Part shown: in pieces, positions 8,461 to 16,770 of the stretch | How positions within the stretch are numbered: the stretch's first letter is position 1 | Layout: every line of letters begins with the position of its first letter | Assembly: GCA_035272605.1 (NCBI GenBank) | Contig: DATEQM010000242.1 | Span: forward strand, 1-50,115 | DNA length: 50,115 nucleotides | Direction: 5' to 3' | Source: JOPF136 sp035272605 | GTDB lineage: Bacteria > Acidobacteriota > Terriglobia > Acidiferrales > UBA7541 | Made by a program: the position numbers and the translations under genes | Notes under the pieces: model-generated | What the model was told of the DNA's origin: nothing | What the model saw: the letters and a program-made list of their open reading frames with translations, nothing else | The model's database searches: none

Positions 8461-9225
8461 ATGCATGGTCGCAGATTCACGCCCTTTGCAGCATTTCTGA
8501 TTGCAGTCCTCATATGGGCGCCGCTGGGGGCGGCGCGGGACGACAACACGCACTCTTGGACGTACAGCGGAGCCCATGGTCCCGCTCACTGGGGCGACCT
8601 CGACCCCAGCTTCGCGACCTGCAAAACAGGACGGGAGCAGTCGCCCATCGACATTCGCAAGGCGAAACCGTCCGATTTGCCGGCGATCGAGTTCGATTAC
8701 CAGGCCACGCCGCTGCACATCATCAATAACGGCCACACCATTCAGGTGAACTACGCGCCCGGAAGCTTCATCACCGTGGGGGGCAAGCGCTACGAGCTGA
8801 AGCAGTTCCACTTCCACCATCCCAGCGAGGAAGAGATCAACGGCAAGGGCTTTGCGATGGTGGCCCATCTGGTGCACGCGGATGCGGAGGGAAACCTGGC
8901 CGTCGTCGCGGTGCTGCTGGAACCGGGCGCTGCAAACCAAACGATCGACGTGCTGTGGAGCCATATCCCCAAGCAAGCGGGCCCCGAACAGAAGTACGAC
9001 CAGGTGAAAATAAACGTTGCCGACCTGCTTCCCTCCAACCACGGCTACTACACCTTCCCCGGCTCGCTGACGACTCCGCCGTGCAGCGAGAACGTGACCT
9101 GGTTCGTCCTGAAGAATCCGCAGGCGATTTCGAAAGGCCAAGCGGAAGCCTTCGGCAAAATCTACGCCCACAACGCGCGCCCCATACAGCCCCTGAATGA
9201 CCGGAAAGTGCTCGAAACGAAATAG
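8461..9225 (+). CDS. Alpha-class carbonic anhydrase, secreted
   Basis: Periplasmic zinc enzyme for the reversible hydration of CO2 to bicarbonate and a proton. The start at 8461 is set by GAGGAGG 6 nt upstream and a signal peptide (residues 1-25, cleavage after GAA). Zinc ligands are His117 and His119 in QFHFHHPSE and His136 in VAHLVHAD. LTTPPCSE near 203-210 carries the Thr that orients the zinc hydroxide. Cys54 and Cys208 can form the usual disulfide. The 254-aa length is normal for bacterial alpha enzymes. It stands as a single gene next to a divergent DUF4239 gene. Confidence 0.95.
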   Translation: MHGRRFTPFAAFLIAVLIWAPLGAARDDNTHSWTYSGAHGPAHWGDLDPSFATCKTGREQSPIDIRKAKPSDLPAIEFDYQATPLHIINNGHTIQVNYAPGSFITVGGKRYELKQFHFHHPSEEEINGKGFAMVAHLVHADAEGNLAVVAVLLEPGAANQTIDVLWSHIPKQAGPEQKYDQVKINVADLLPSNHGYYTFPGSLTTPPCSENVTWFVLKNPQAISKGQAEAFGKIYAHNARPIQPLNDRKVLETK

Positions 9226-9605
9226 GCAGAACGGGACGCGGGCGTGCACATTTTCGTCTCCTCCAGTCCGGCGTTTCCCTCCGCGGCCATCCACACGGCC
9301 CGGGGAGGCCGGTAAATTGGATTGTGGCCTGTCTAAGGATGGGCAGGTGCGACCGGCGTGATTTTCCAGAGACCGAAAGGAGAGGTCTTCCGCCCTCTGT
9401 CAGATTTGACAGTATTGCGGCTCGGCGCCATGTGCCAGTGTGTATTTCGTTCGGCGTTGCACCAGCAATGTACGCGCTGAACCCATTGGCTTTAGCCAAG
9501 TTCAGGAGGACCTCCAGGGCGGTCGGGAAGAAAGTGCGGGAAAGCCCCACTAAAGGCAGTGACTCAAGTGCAGTCAGTGAGTTTGACGCATTCACGGAGG
9601 ACAGA
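9226..9605. other. Intergenic region with a perfect dyad and two small inverted repeats
   Basis: No gene is supported here, although a frame stays open from 9324 into the next gene. It contains the perfect dyad at 9397-9412, an inverted repeat TTGGCT-TT-AGCCAA at 9486-9499 and the short palindrome GGAGGACCTCC at 9504-9514. The last two could form RNA hairpins in the leader of the gene at 9606. Confidence 0.4.
9397..9412 (+). promoter_or_regulatory. CTGTCA-N4-TGACAG dyad, copy 5
   Basis: Perfect arms with centre GATT, 193 bp before the start of the secreted protein at 9606. The right half also reads as TTGACA, a sigma-70 -35 sequence, but no good -10 element follows at 16-18 nt. Confidence 0.55.
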
Positions 9606-10145
9606 ATGATTCAGAAAATCGCAGGCGTGTTTGCCATGTATGCGTTGCTGGTTTCCGCTCCCGCGGTGCTGGCACAGGGCAGCGCCCAACCCCAAAAGCC
9701 GCCGGCCAAATCGGCCAAGGCGCCGGCCACGCCCAACGAACAGAACCTTAAGGAATACATCCAGCTCCTGCGGGGAGACGTGCGTTCGCAGAAGACGGCC
9801 GTGATGGACGCCGTAATGCAACTAAACCTGGAGCAGGCCGCGAAGTTCTGGCCGATTTATCGTGATTATGATGCCGCGCTGACCACGCTGAATGACCAGA
9901 GGGTGGCGAACATCCAAGAGTATGCGAAGGACTACGACCAGTTGACGGACGCACAGGCAGACGAACTGGTTAACAAGGCGCTGTCCTATCAAAAGCAGCG
10001 GAATGAGCTGCTGGCTAAGTATTACGACCGCGTGAAGCAAGAATTGGGCGCAGTGACTGCGGCACGCTTTTTGCAGGTGGAGTACCAGTTGCTGCTCATC
10101 ATCGATCTGCAGATTGCCTCGTCGCTGCCCATCGCGGGCTCCTGA
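9606..10145 (+). CDS. Secreted helical protein of unknown function
   Basis: A 179-residue exported protein. The start at 9606 has GGAGG 5 nt upstream and a clear signal peptide ending in VLAQG. The mature part begins with a Lys/Pro/Ala linker (PPAKSAKAPATP) and is then almost wholly helical, with FWPIYRDYDAALTTLNDQR and QKQRNELLAKYYDRVKQELG. The pattern of alternating helices resembles periplasmic Spy/CpxP-like proteins, but I see no LTxxQ repeat, so I do not assign that family. The following glycine-zipper gene begins 23 bp later on the same strand. The two are probably one operon. Confidence 0.7.
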   Translation: MIQKIAGVFAMYALLVSAPAVLAQGSAQPQKPPAKSAKAPATPNEQNLKEYIQLLRGDVRSQKTAVMDAVMQLNLEQAAKFWPIYRDYDAALTTLNDQRVANIQEYAKDYDQLTDAQADELVNKALSYQKQRNELLAKYYDRVKQELGAVTAARFLQVEYQLLLIIDLQIASSLPIAGS

Positions 10146-10168
10146 CGAGAAGGAAGAGGAGAAGAAAA

Positions 10169-10780
10169 ATGCGCAACTCAAGACTCATGCTGATCGTGCT
10201 GTTGTCCGGACTGACGGCCGCACTCGCGGGGGCGTCACCACGCCGCCCGGAGCCCGCGCCTGTGCCGCAGCCGAAGATGATTACGGTGCCGGCCGGAACC
10301 AGCATCTTGGTGCGCATGTTGGATGGGGTGGATTCCAGCAAGAACCCGCCCGGATACCGGTTTACTGCCGTTCTTGAAACCAACCTCATGGCGAACGGCG
10401 CCGTGGTTGTGCCGAAAGGAAACGCGGTTTATGGACGGCTCGCTCAGGCGAAACAGGCGGGAAACGCGACAGGTTCATCCGAATTGCAACTGGAACTCAC
10501 CGATGTCGTGGTGAACGGCACGGCCTATCCCGTCCTCACCAGCAGCTACGAAGTCAAAGGCAAGAGCAGCGGCAAGCGAAGCGCCAAGCGTCTTCTTGGC
10601 GGGGCTGGTCTCGGCGCGGCGATCGGCGCCATGGCCGGGAATGCGGGGATGGGAGCGGCCATTGGCGCTACCGTTGGAGCGGTTGGGTCCGTTGCCCAGA
10701 AGGGCCAGTCGGTCAAGGTGCCCAGCGAGACCCTGATCGAGTTCCGTTTGCAGCAGCCGGCCTCTTTTCCAGGCCGCTAG
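10169..10780 (+). CDS. Secreted protein with glycine-zipper segment
   Basis: A 203-residue exported protein of unknown role. A signal peptide (residues 1-22) is followed by a beta-rich domain starting ITVPAGTSILVRMLDGVDSSKN and containing VVPKGNAVYGRL. This matches a pattern seen in VirB10/TrbI-like and other secreted proteins that begin with a 'pAGT' strand. Residues 138-170 form a Gly/Ala-rich zipper (GGAGLGAAIGAMAGNAGMGAAIGATVGAVG), likely membrane-inserting. The end returns to a short beta segment (VPSETLIEFRL). A purine-rich leader (GAAGGAAGAGGAG) supplies the ribosome site. The protein at 37783 shares the N-terminal domain plan without the zipper. Confidence 0.7.
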   Translation: MRNSRLMLIVLLSGLTAALAGASPRRPEPAPVPQPKMITVPAGTSILVRMLDGVDSSKNPPGYRFTAVLETNLMANGAVVVPKGNAVYGRLAQAKQAGNATGSSELQLELTDVVVNGTAYPVLTSSYEVKGKSSGKRSAKRLLGGAGLGAAIGAMAGNAGMGAAIGATVGAVGSVAQKGQSVKVPSETLIEFRLQQPASFPGR

Positions 10781-10894
10781 GGAGGCCATCGCAGCGGATC
10801 AGTACAGCAGATTGAACATCCAAGTTCATTTGCTGCCGACCCTATCCTCCTGGAGCTTTTGTATGACCAACAAGAATGAAATGGAGAATGGAAA

Positions 10895-11479
10895 ATGGGA
10901 AAAGATGTTCGGTCGATCCTTTCGCCTGTGTTTGTCGCTCTCGTCGTGCTGACGCTATTCGCAACTCTGAATACGGGCGCGCGGGAAAAATCAAACTATG
11001 AGGAGTACCAGGCACAGGCCTTTGGTCAGGGCGCGCAGCTCGGGCAAACCTTCAGCGTCACTGTGACCATTTACGAGTATTCTCCGCAGGAGGACCAGCA
11101 AATCCTCCTCAAATCGTTCACTGCGGGCGGCATGAATGGCCTGGTCAACGCATTGTCGAAAATGAAGGCGAAGGGCCATATCGAAATCACCGGAACCTTG
11201 GGATACGACGTGAGCTACATTCGGAGCTTTCCCACCGCGGACGGCCGCAAGATCCGTCTGGTAACAAATCGCCCCATCACCTTCGGCGAGGCTTGGTCGG
11301 ACAGCAACTCAATGAACTACAATCTGTCCGCCCTCGAACTCGATATCAGCAACGTGAAGGGGAAGAGCAGCGGCACCTTGTTGCCAGCTTGCCAGTTTAA
11401 GCTCGACAAGGAAAATGAGATTGAAATCGTAAACTTCCAGAACCCCTGGCGCCTCACGGATGTCCTGCAAAGGAAGTAA
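10895..11479 (+). CDS. Hypothetical secreted protein
   Basis: A 194-residue protein with an N-terminal hydrophobic segment (residues 8-27) that can act as signal peptide or anchor. The remainder is a beta-rich domain: QTFSVTVTIYEYSP, then FTAGGMNGLVNALSKM, then KGHIEITGTLGYDVSYIR and LSALELDISN. I do not recognise a named family. The ribosome site is weak (GGAGAATGG). A second short frame starts at 10863 in another phase and looks like chance. It lies 114 bp after the glycine-zipper gene on the same strand and could share its transcript. Confidence 0.65.
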   Translation: MGKDVRSILSPVFVALVVLTLFATLNTGAREKSNYEEYQAQAFGQGAQLGQTFSVTVTIYEYSPQEDQQILLKSFTAGGMNGLVNALSKMKAKGHIEITGTLGYDVSYIRSFPTADGRKIRLVTNRPITFGEAWSDSNSMNYNLSALELDISNVKGKSSGTLLPACQFKLDKENEIEIVNFQNPWRLTDVLQRK

Positions 11480-11613
11480 AGTTTAGCTCAGACGCGAGCA
11501 GCGATCGGGTCCGACCGCCAGGACTTTCCGCCTGCTCATCGAACTGACAGGCTGGCACAGGAAGGTGCGGCTAGGCCATGGGCGTGCCACCCTCGATCCA
11601 GCATTTGGTTCCT

Positions 11614-12276
11614 CTAGCTATTCTCGCTGCCGGTTTTCTGATAGGCGGCCACAAGGCGCGCCACGGTAATGGCAATATAGAGTACGCCCGTCATCGCCTC
11701 GAGTGCCGCCATGGTGCGCGCCGTGGGAGAAACCGGTACTACATCCCCGTAACCCAACGTGGTGAGCGTAATGAGGCTCAGGTACAGAAGAGAGTGGCGG
11801 GAAATCGATGCCGAAGCCGGGAGCCCCGCTTCCACAAATGACCCGTGATGCAGCACTTCGATCAAGTTGAAGACGGCGTAATAAAAGACCCCGAGCAGCA
11901 AGTAAAGGCTCACAGATGCAAGCAATTGTCCGCGGGTGATCGCACCTGGGCGACCGAGATAGGCGAATAGAGTGACGCAAACAAAGCCAAAAAACAGAGC
12001 CAGGAGCATCCAGTCTGCGATCAGCAGGTAATGCAAGGGGTGGAGGATACCCGCGAGCGTCACCAGCATGGCACTGCTGGCGAGAAGAATTCCGGGCAAT
12101 CGCGCGCTCCTCTTCTCGGACAATTTCAGCAACGCGGCAACCAGGGTCAGGTACATCAAAACTGCCAGGATGACTTCTCCCAGCAGGTCTCTTTCGAGGA
12201 ATGGACTAAGCATCAGAAAGAGGAGGAGAGATACCAGCAAGAAGAGCGAGTGGCGGTCCTGTGTGGAACCCTCCAT
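11614..12276 (-). CDS. Pore-loop (two-TM) ion channel family protein
   Basis: Inner-membrane channel. The last third has the Pfam Ion_trans_2 layout: helix (119-140), pore loop with the selectivity sequence TTLGYGDVVP (GYG at 175-177), closing helix (190-212). The TLGYGD filter indicates K+ selectivity. Before it are four more hydrophobic helices (residues 10-105), giving six in all, but without the Arg-rich voltage-sensor S4 pattern. No regulatory domain follows the pore. At 220 aa it is short and complete. It is divergent from the small protein gene at 12624, sharing an intergenic region with dyad copy 6. Confidence 0.85.
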   Translation of the reverse strand: MEGSTQDRHSLFLLVSLLLFLMLSPFLERDLLGEVILAVLMYLTLVAALLKLSEKRSARLPGILLASSAMLVTLAGILHPLHYLLIADWMLLALFFGFVCVTLFAYLGRPGAITRGQLLASVSLYLLLGVFYYAVFNLIEVLHHGSFVEAGLPASASISRHSLLYLSLITLTTLGYGDVVPVSPTARTMAALEAMTGVLYIAITVARLVAAYQKTGSENS

Positions 12277-12623
12277 TTAACTGGTGCTCACACCGATCGT
12301 AGAGCAGTGGACGCGCACGCTTGGCGCATCGTTCTCATGTGGCTTAGTCTCCGGCACTGGGGAATCCTCTCATGCGCGTCCCAGGGCTCCCTCAGAATGG
12401 GCTCTCCAGAATGTCCTCCCTATCTTTGTCGGAGACTAGACACTAAGGAACTGTCATTTCTGCCAGTGGCCCGCGGAACCTGGCAACGCCAAAATAAAGG
12501 GATGGCAGGCCCAAAGGCGCAGAAACCGGCGGATTTTGGCTCGGGCTCTTCACTTTCCGTGGGCGCCGCCCGGACTGGGAGGAGGCCCGCCCGATGAGAT
12601 TGCGGACGAAAAGGAGTCCTTGC
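12277..12623. other. Divergent intergenic region
   Basis: Lies between the ion channel gene and the small exported peptide gene. It contains dyad copy 6 at 12451-12466. I see no RNA gene or convincing sigma-70 promoter. Confidence 0.4.
12451..12466 (+). promoter_or_regulatory. CTGTCA-N4-TGCCAG dyad, copy 6
   Basis: Left arm perfect, centre TTTC, right arm with one mismatch. It lies 157 bp before the small peptide gene and 175 bp from the divergent channel gene. Confidence 0.45.
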
Positions 12624-12737
12624 ATGAACACCAGAGGACTAATTCCGCGCTCCCTCCTGCAGACAGCGTGCGTGGCCGCTGCGATGTTTGCCTTGTTGTG
12701 GCAGCTCGCGCCGAAGGCCATGGCCCAGAAACTGTGA
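12624..12737 (+). CDS. 37-residue exported peptide or gene remnant
   Basis: A short frame with AAGGAG 7 nt before its ATG. It encodes MNTRGLIPRSLLQTACVAAAM, then a hydrophobic core and KAMAQKL, then stop. This is an almost complete signal peptide: basic start, hydrophobic centre and an AMA-Q cleavage site, followed by only two or three residues. It may be a leader peptide, a secreted signal, or what remains of a secreted-protein gene after a deletion. The receiver/HATPase gene starts 103 bp later on the same strand. Confidence 0.45.
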   Translation: MNTRGLIPRSLLQTACVAAAMFALLWQLAPKAMAQKL

Positions 12738-12840
12738 GTCGAAGCGCCGGATCCTGCCTCAACAACGCCGGGATTTTGAGTCTTGGTTGCACTGCGAAGT
12801 ACAAGGCCCGCCTGCTGCGGAGCCGCGGAGGTGGCAGTCC

Positions 12841-13734
12841 ATGGATACGATTTCCGGACCCTCGATCCGGCCATCTCTGACAAAGGCCGCGCTGGTAGTC
12901 GATGCCGATCCCCAGGTCGAAACTGTACTCAAGCGCACGCTGAGCCCGGAGTGCTGGAGCATCCAGCATGCGCCCGACAACAGGGCCGCGCTGGCCATGG
13001 CCGAAGCCACGCCGTTTGACTTGGTCCTAACCAGCGAGAAAACCTCAGGCAAGGAAGATGTCGGTCTGCTGCGCCAGATCCGGCGTGTGCGCCCACACAC
13101 CCGGCTCATTATTCTCACCGACCAGACGACACCGGCGGACGTCATCGCCTCCATGCGCGAGCGCGCATTCAGCTATTTTTCAAAGCCGTTCGAACCTGAT
13201 TCCCTCGCAGACATGATTCGGTATGCCGCCGAGGGGCCCTGCTGGGACGAGGGAATCGAGATTCTCTCCGCCACACCTGCCTGGATCCGTATCGTCGCGA
13301 GTTGTGATCTGAAGACCGCCGAACGGCTGGTGCAGTTCATCAACGAGATTGCCGATCTGCCCGAGGACGAGAAGAACGCCGTGGCAACCGCCTTCCGCGA
13401 AATATTGATGAATGCAATCGAGCACGGCGGGCAATTCGATCCCAATGAGTATGTGGAAATTTCCTACCTGCACGCACGCCACATGGTGATGTGCCGGGTA
13501 AAGGACCCTGGGGAAGGCTTTTCGCTCGACGAACTCAAGCACGCCGCCGTGTCCAACCCGCCCGAGGATCCGGCCCGCCACATGGCCTACCGCGAAGAGC
13601 AAGGACTTCGCCCGGGCGGTTATGGCGTCCTGATGACCCGCCACCTCGTGGATGAGCTTATCTACAGTGAAAAGGGCAACGATGTCCTGCTCATCAAATA
13701 TCTCGATCCCGGCCTGGGCAGCAAGAAGGATTGA
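12841..13734 (+). CDS. Degenerate receiver domain fused to an HATPase (RsbW/serine-kinase-like) domain
   Basis: A 297-residue signalling protein. Residues 16-130 form a CheY-like receiver with the acidic start VVDADPQ and the conserved FSKPF (Lys115). The phosphoacceptor position is Ser65 (FDLVLTS) rather than Asp. Residues 155-290 form a GHKL ATPase with the N box EILMNAIEHG (Asn191), DPGEGF and RPGGYGVLM. This is the short type seen in RsbW/SpoIIAB anti-sigma kinases, and there is no histidine-kinase dimerisation domain. Partner-switching control of a sigma factor is likely, with the receiver read as phosphorylation-independent. The ATG at 12841 is preferred, although the frame extends upstream. 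No sigma factor is adjacent. The nearest STAS partner is at 30063. Confidence 0.75.
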   Translation: MDTISGPSIRPSLTKAALVVDADPQVETVLKRTLSPECWSIQHAPDNRAALAMAEATPFDLVLTSEKTSGKEDVGLLRQIRRVRPHTRLIILTDQTTPADVIASMRERAFSYFSKPFEPDSLADMIRYAAEGPCWDEGIEILSATPAWIRIVASCDLKTAERLVQFINEIADLPEDEKNAVATAFREILMNAIEHGGQFDPNEYVEISYLHARHMVMCRVKDPGEGFSLDELKHAAVSNPPEDPARHMAYREEQGLRPGGYGVLMTRHLVDELIYSEKGNDVLLIKYLDPGLGSKKD

Positions 13735-13779
13735 ATCGCACTGGCCTCTGTCCCCTGGTTCGGTTCCGGCCTCACACTG

Positions 13780-14238
13780 TCACTCGGAGGTCTCACTCAA
13801 GTCATCGGGATGTGTCAGACTGCGGCTGACAAAGGTTCGGCCGAGCAGAACGGCTGTTATTCCTGCCCGAAGTCCTTCTGCGGCATCTGATTTGCAAATG
13901 AAGCCGTTTGCGCCCGCTCTAAGAGCGGATCGAACTACTTCAGGATCCGTTTCTCCGCTCACGAAAATAATCCTGACCTTGGGGGATCGTTTGCGGATCT
14001 CTCCAGCGGCCTCAACGCCTGTCAGTATGGGGAGTCTGACATCGATTAGGATCAGGTCCGGTTGCAGCTCTTCCGCCATTCGAACGGCATCTGCCCCGTC
14101 TTCCGCAGTGCCGACCACTCGCAGCTCAGGAACTTTTGCAAGGGCGGCAACCACATAACTTCGCCAAAGTTCGAAATCATCAGCCACGAGTACCCGTATA
14201 ATGCCCATTTCTACTGCCTTTGCTTCCTGCGCCTTCAT
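13780..14238 (-). CDS. Stand-alone response regulator receiver (NarL-type, no HTH)
   Basis: A 152-residue receiver protein. The acidic pair Asp20-Asp21, phosphoacceptor Asp66 (LILIDVRLP), Ser94 (FVSGE) and Lys116 (FICKSD) are all present, so it should be phosphorylated. The sequence style is that of NarL/FixJ regulators, including the linker GITAVLLGRTFVSRSL. It stops where the HTH domain would start, so it probably has no direct DNA-binding role. The start at 14238 is supported by GGAGG 10 nt upstream. A start at 14208 (MGIIRVLV) is also possible. It converges on the receiver/HATPase gene and follows the Crp/Fnr gene on the same strand after a 158 bp gap. Confidence 0.85.
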   Translation of the reverse strand: MKAQEAKAVEMGIIRVLVADDFELWRSYVVAALAKVPELRVVGTAEDGADAVRMAEELQPDLILIDVRLPILTGVEAAGEIRKRSPKVRIIFVSGETDPEVVRSALRAGANGFICKSDAAEGLRAGITAVLLGRTFVSRSLTHPDDLSETSE

Positions 14239-14396
14239 AGGGGAAGTGCCTCCGAAGAGTGCTGCGTTGATCACACGCAAGGAGGATGGCATGCCGCCGC
14301 CGCTGAAGTCGTTGCTCGAAGGCAACCTGGAAGTTGCTCCGGAGCAATCAGGACACGGACCGGCTAGAGGAAGAGGAAAAGGAAGCAGAGGGAATA

Positions 14397-15089
14397 TCAG
14401 ACAACGTGCAGGAAAAGGCGTTCTGGAGAACGGAGCAGGACCTTACCGCGGCGCTTTTCCACGGCCCGATTGCTTTGCCACTCGCTCAAGAGGTGGCTCG
14501 CCGTGAAGGGAGTGATGTTTGCCGTGCTGGCCAGCTCTTCATTCGTCACGTCGATCTCAACTCCGCCTGGCACATTCACGCCAATGGATTGGGCCAAGGA
14601 TACCAGGACGTGAGCAAGCCTTTGACGCGCCGACTGGGAAATCAGCGCCACATGGGCGGCAACATACCAGGCCAGATACTCCGAAGCGGTGAACAAGGTG
14701 TTTTCCAGCAATACCGGGTACCGAGCCACGAGGCCCCGGATTGTGGCACGGTCCCACGCCAGGATAGAGGTCTCTTTCACCGCCTCTGTGCTGACGAAAT
14801 ACACGGAGCTCTTGTGCAGGAGTGCGGCGCCGCCGAGGATCTCTCCGGGTATGAGCCAGTGAAGGATGATCTTTTGGCCCTCTGGCGTAATTAAAAAGAA
14901 TCTCGCGCGGCCTTTCGTCAGCAGGAAAAGGTGGTCAGCCGGGTTGCCTTGGTTCACGATTACAGAATTGGCGAGATATCGCCGGTGCTTTGCAGCCGCA
15001 AGGATTCTCTCGAGGTCCCGCGGGGCCAATCCATCCAGAAACCGCGAGTGCAGCTTGCTGCATGTGGAGAGGATCCCCGGAGCGGCCAT
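14397..15089 (-). CDS. Crp/Fnr family transcriptional regulator
   Basis: A 230-residue regulator. Residues 17-120 are a cyclic-nucleotide-binding-type beta roll (VIVNQGNPADHLFLLTKGRA, PGEILGGAAL). A dimerisation helix occupies 125-155 and a winged helix follows (VTNEELASTANITPFTASHLL, then RGKVLLRSPERL). Only one Cys (Cys10) is present, so there is no FNR-type iron-sulfur cluster, and the cAMP phosphate-binding Arg-Ser pair is absent. The recognition helix reads TPFTASH where Crp/Fnr relatives have Arg, Glu and Arg at the base-reading positions. Its DNA target is therefore probably unusual. The start at 15089 has GGGAG 9 nt upstream. It is a candidate reader of the 5-4-5 dyads in this window. 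Confidence 0.88.
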   Translation of the reverse strand: MAAPGILSTCSKLHSRFLDGLAPRDLERILAAAKHRRYLANSVIVNQGNPADHLFLLTKGRARFFLITPEGQKIILHWLIPGEILGGAALLHKSSVYFVSTEAVKETSILAWDRATIRGLVARYPVLLENTLFTASEYLAWYVAAHVALISQSARQRLAHVLVSLAQSIGVNVPGGVEIDVTNEELASTANITPFTASHLLSEWQSNRAVEKRRGKVLLRSPERLFLHVV

Positions 15090-15157
15090 AGCTGAGTCTC
15101 CCTCAAGCCTCACAGAAGCCTGAGATAAAATGCTCCTGCAAGAAAGTCCAACCCCAT

Positions 15158-15697
15158 TCAGTTCCCGCCCGATGGTTCGGATGTCCGCGCCGTTCCGTTC
15201 CGGAACAACAGGGCCCGAAACTCGTCCTCGCCCAGGACGCGCTGGAGTTCCCTGAAACCGAAGAGCGGAATGAAAGTGCAAAATATGACCACACTACGGG
15301 CGAGTAGGTCGTCGATGCGTACTTCGCGGAGCGCTCCTGCGAATCCTTCTCCAGGCACCAGTCGTTTGATCACTTCCTCAAGGACATGAAAGGCGAAGAC
15401 AAGCAGTCCGAATAGAAACGCCTTATGGAGAGCCGAGTAAAAGAGCGGCTTGGCTTCATGCTTCTTGCCAAGGTGTGCGTATTCTCCTATGAGGATCACC
15501 TTGGCGATGACCAGGGCGTTGATCAGAGCAGCCCCGTAAGTGAAATACGAAATGTGAAACCTGTCCAGCAGGAGCATGCTGTAAGTCGCCAGAGCGCAAA
15601 AGAAAAAAGCCAGATACAGGAAAATCGCGGCTAGTTCCTGAAACTCGTGGGCGGCCTTTCGCTTCAGGTTTGGCCCCTGGGAATGTCCAGCATTCAT
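15158..15697 (-). CDS. Four-helix membrane protein of unknown function
   Basis: A 179-residue integral membrane protein with hydrophobic helices near 22-45, 52-72, 90-108 and 130-150. Charged loops include EYAHLGKKHEAKP and VLEEVIKRLVPGEG. It closes with a soluble tail (GFRELQRVLGEDEFRALLF). The start at 15697 has GGGAG 6 nt upstream. The family is known to me only as hypothetical proteins. It ends 68 bp before the Crp/Fnr start on the same strand, so the two could be cotranscribed. Confidence 0.7.
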   Translation of the reverse strand: MNAGHSQGPNLKRKAAHEFQELAAIFLYLAFFFCALATYSMLLLDRFHISYFTYGAALINALVIAKVILIGEYAHLGKKHEAKPLFYSALHKAFLFGLLVFAFHVLEEVIKRLVPGEGFAGALREVRIDDLLARSVVIFCTFIPLFGFRELQRVLGEDEFRALLFRNGTARTSEPSGGN

Positions 15698-15781
15698 TTA
15701 GCTCTCCCATCAGACCCTGAATGTCCCGTCGATCACCTTGAGCTGCCCGTTGGCATTTCCTGGGAACTCATCCTGGAACAT

Positions 15782-16420
15782 TTAGTTGGATTTCCGCGCG
15801 ATGATGTTTTCCTTCTCCAGCTCCTCCGTTACAATCTTCACCAGTTCCTTGATCACCTTCATCGCGGATTTGGCATCGAACGTATTGGTGGTTCCAGTCC
15901 ACACCAGTTCTCCATTGGGCTTGGCAGTGGAATAGACATTCACCTCCACTTGCGCCTCTTTCTCCGTTTCCATATACCCCGGGGTATAGATCACTGGGGA
16001 AACCGCGCCGTAATAACCGTAAAACGTTCCGTAGAAGGGAGCGGGAGTATAGGCCTCGCCCGGCACGTAGGTCGTTTTCTGCACCCTTTTTGTCAAGCGT
16101 GCGGCCACGATTGCATCAAAATTCTGATCTCGTACCTGGTATCTCAGATCTTGCATGTCGAGGGGAGTCCCGTCGGGCCGCGGCAGGAACTGATAGCTTT
16201 GAGAGGCCAGTCCTCCCGGCCGGCTAATTGCCGCCACCAACTCGTCCTCGAATTCGGCGCGGTTCTCCGCCTTCCCATTGAGGGCCAGCACCAACATGTT
16301 CTTGAAAGTCCCGCCCGTATAGTTCGGGTTCTTCCAGCTGAACTCCACTTTCGGTGAGCCGCCGGCCAATATTGCCGGGCCGGCGAACAAAGCGATGAGC
16401 AACAAAGATGTTTTTCTCAA
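15782..16420 (-). CDS. Secreted DUF4136-like protein
   Basis: A 212-residue exported protein. The start is a TTG at 16420 with GGAGGA 6 nt upstream, followed by a signal peptide ending near LAGG. The mature domain resembles DUF4136: it begins with FSWKNPNYTGGTFKNMLVLAL, has an Ala-rich FDAIVAARLTKR strand and ends with a helix-rich KVIKELVKIVTEELEKENII. A Tyr/Gly/Pro insertion (AYTPAPFYGTFYGYYGAVSP) is typical of envelope-attached members. Function unknown. The nearest plus-strand gene is 870 bp away. Confidence 0.65.
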   Translation of the reverse strand: MRKTSLLLIALFAGPAILAGGSPKVEFSWKNPNYTGGTFKNMLVLALNGKAENRAEFEDELVAAISRPGGLASQSYQFLPRPDGTPLDMQDLRYQVRDQNFDAIVAARLTKRVQKTTYVPGEAYTPAPFYGTFYGYYGAVSPVIYTPGYMETEKEAQVEVNVYSTAKPNGELVWTGTTNTFDAKSAMKVIKELVKIVTEELEKENIIARKSN

Positions 16421-16770
16421 GCTCGTTCCTCCGACTTGCGACTTTCGAGCTTCTGTTCAGGGAGTCCGAAATCGTCCCACAGGAAGTGTAAGCCTCGTCT
16501 CGATGGTACGCTGCCGAACCGTCGAAATGTCGTACACATATTCCGTGGCACACAAGAACCACTCCTCTGTTGTGGAGAGTCTACCGCTATTTGAGTTCCG
16601 TTGATGAACGATCGCATCTCAAGATGGGGCTTCCCGATGTTGAGATGGCTGCGGGGCGCACACTCCTGGTTAGTCGGCTTTCCGGACAAGTGCCCGTCGC
16701 TCGCCACAGACGGAGTTCCAGGACATTGGGCATGGTCGATTGCCCAGGCCCGCTCTTCTCCCCAGGCTAT

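Noticed and set aside
11544..11560. CTGACAGGCTGGCACAG as another copy of the dyad
   Set aside because: The right arm fits only with a 5-nt spacer and two mismatches, and the same GACAGGCTGGCAC string near 24040 lacks a left arm. Probably chance.
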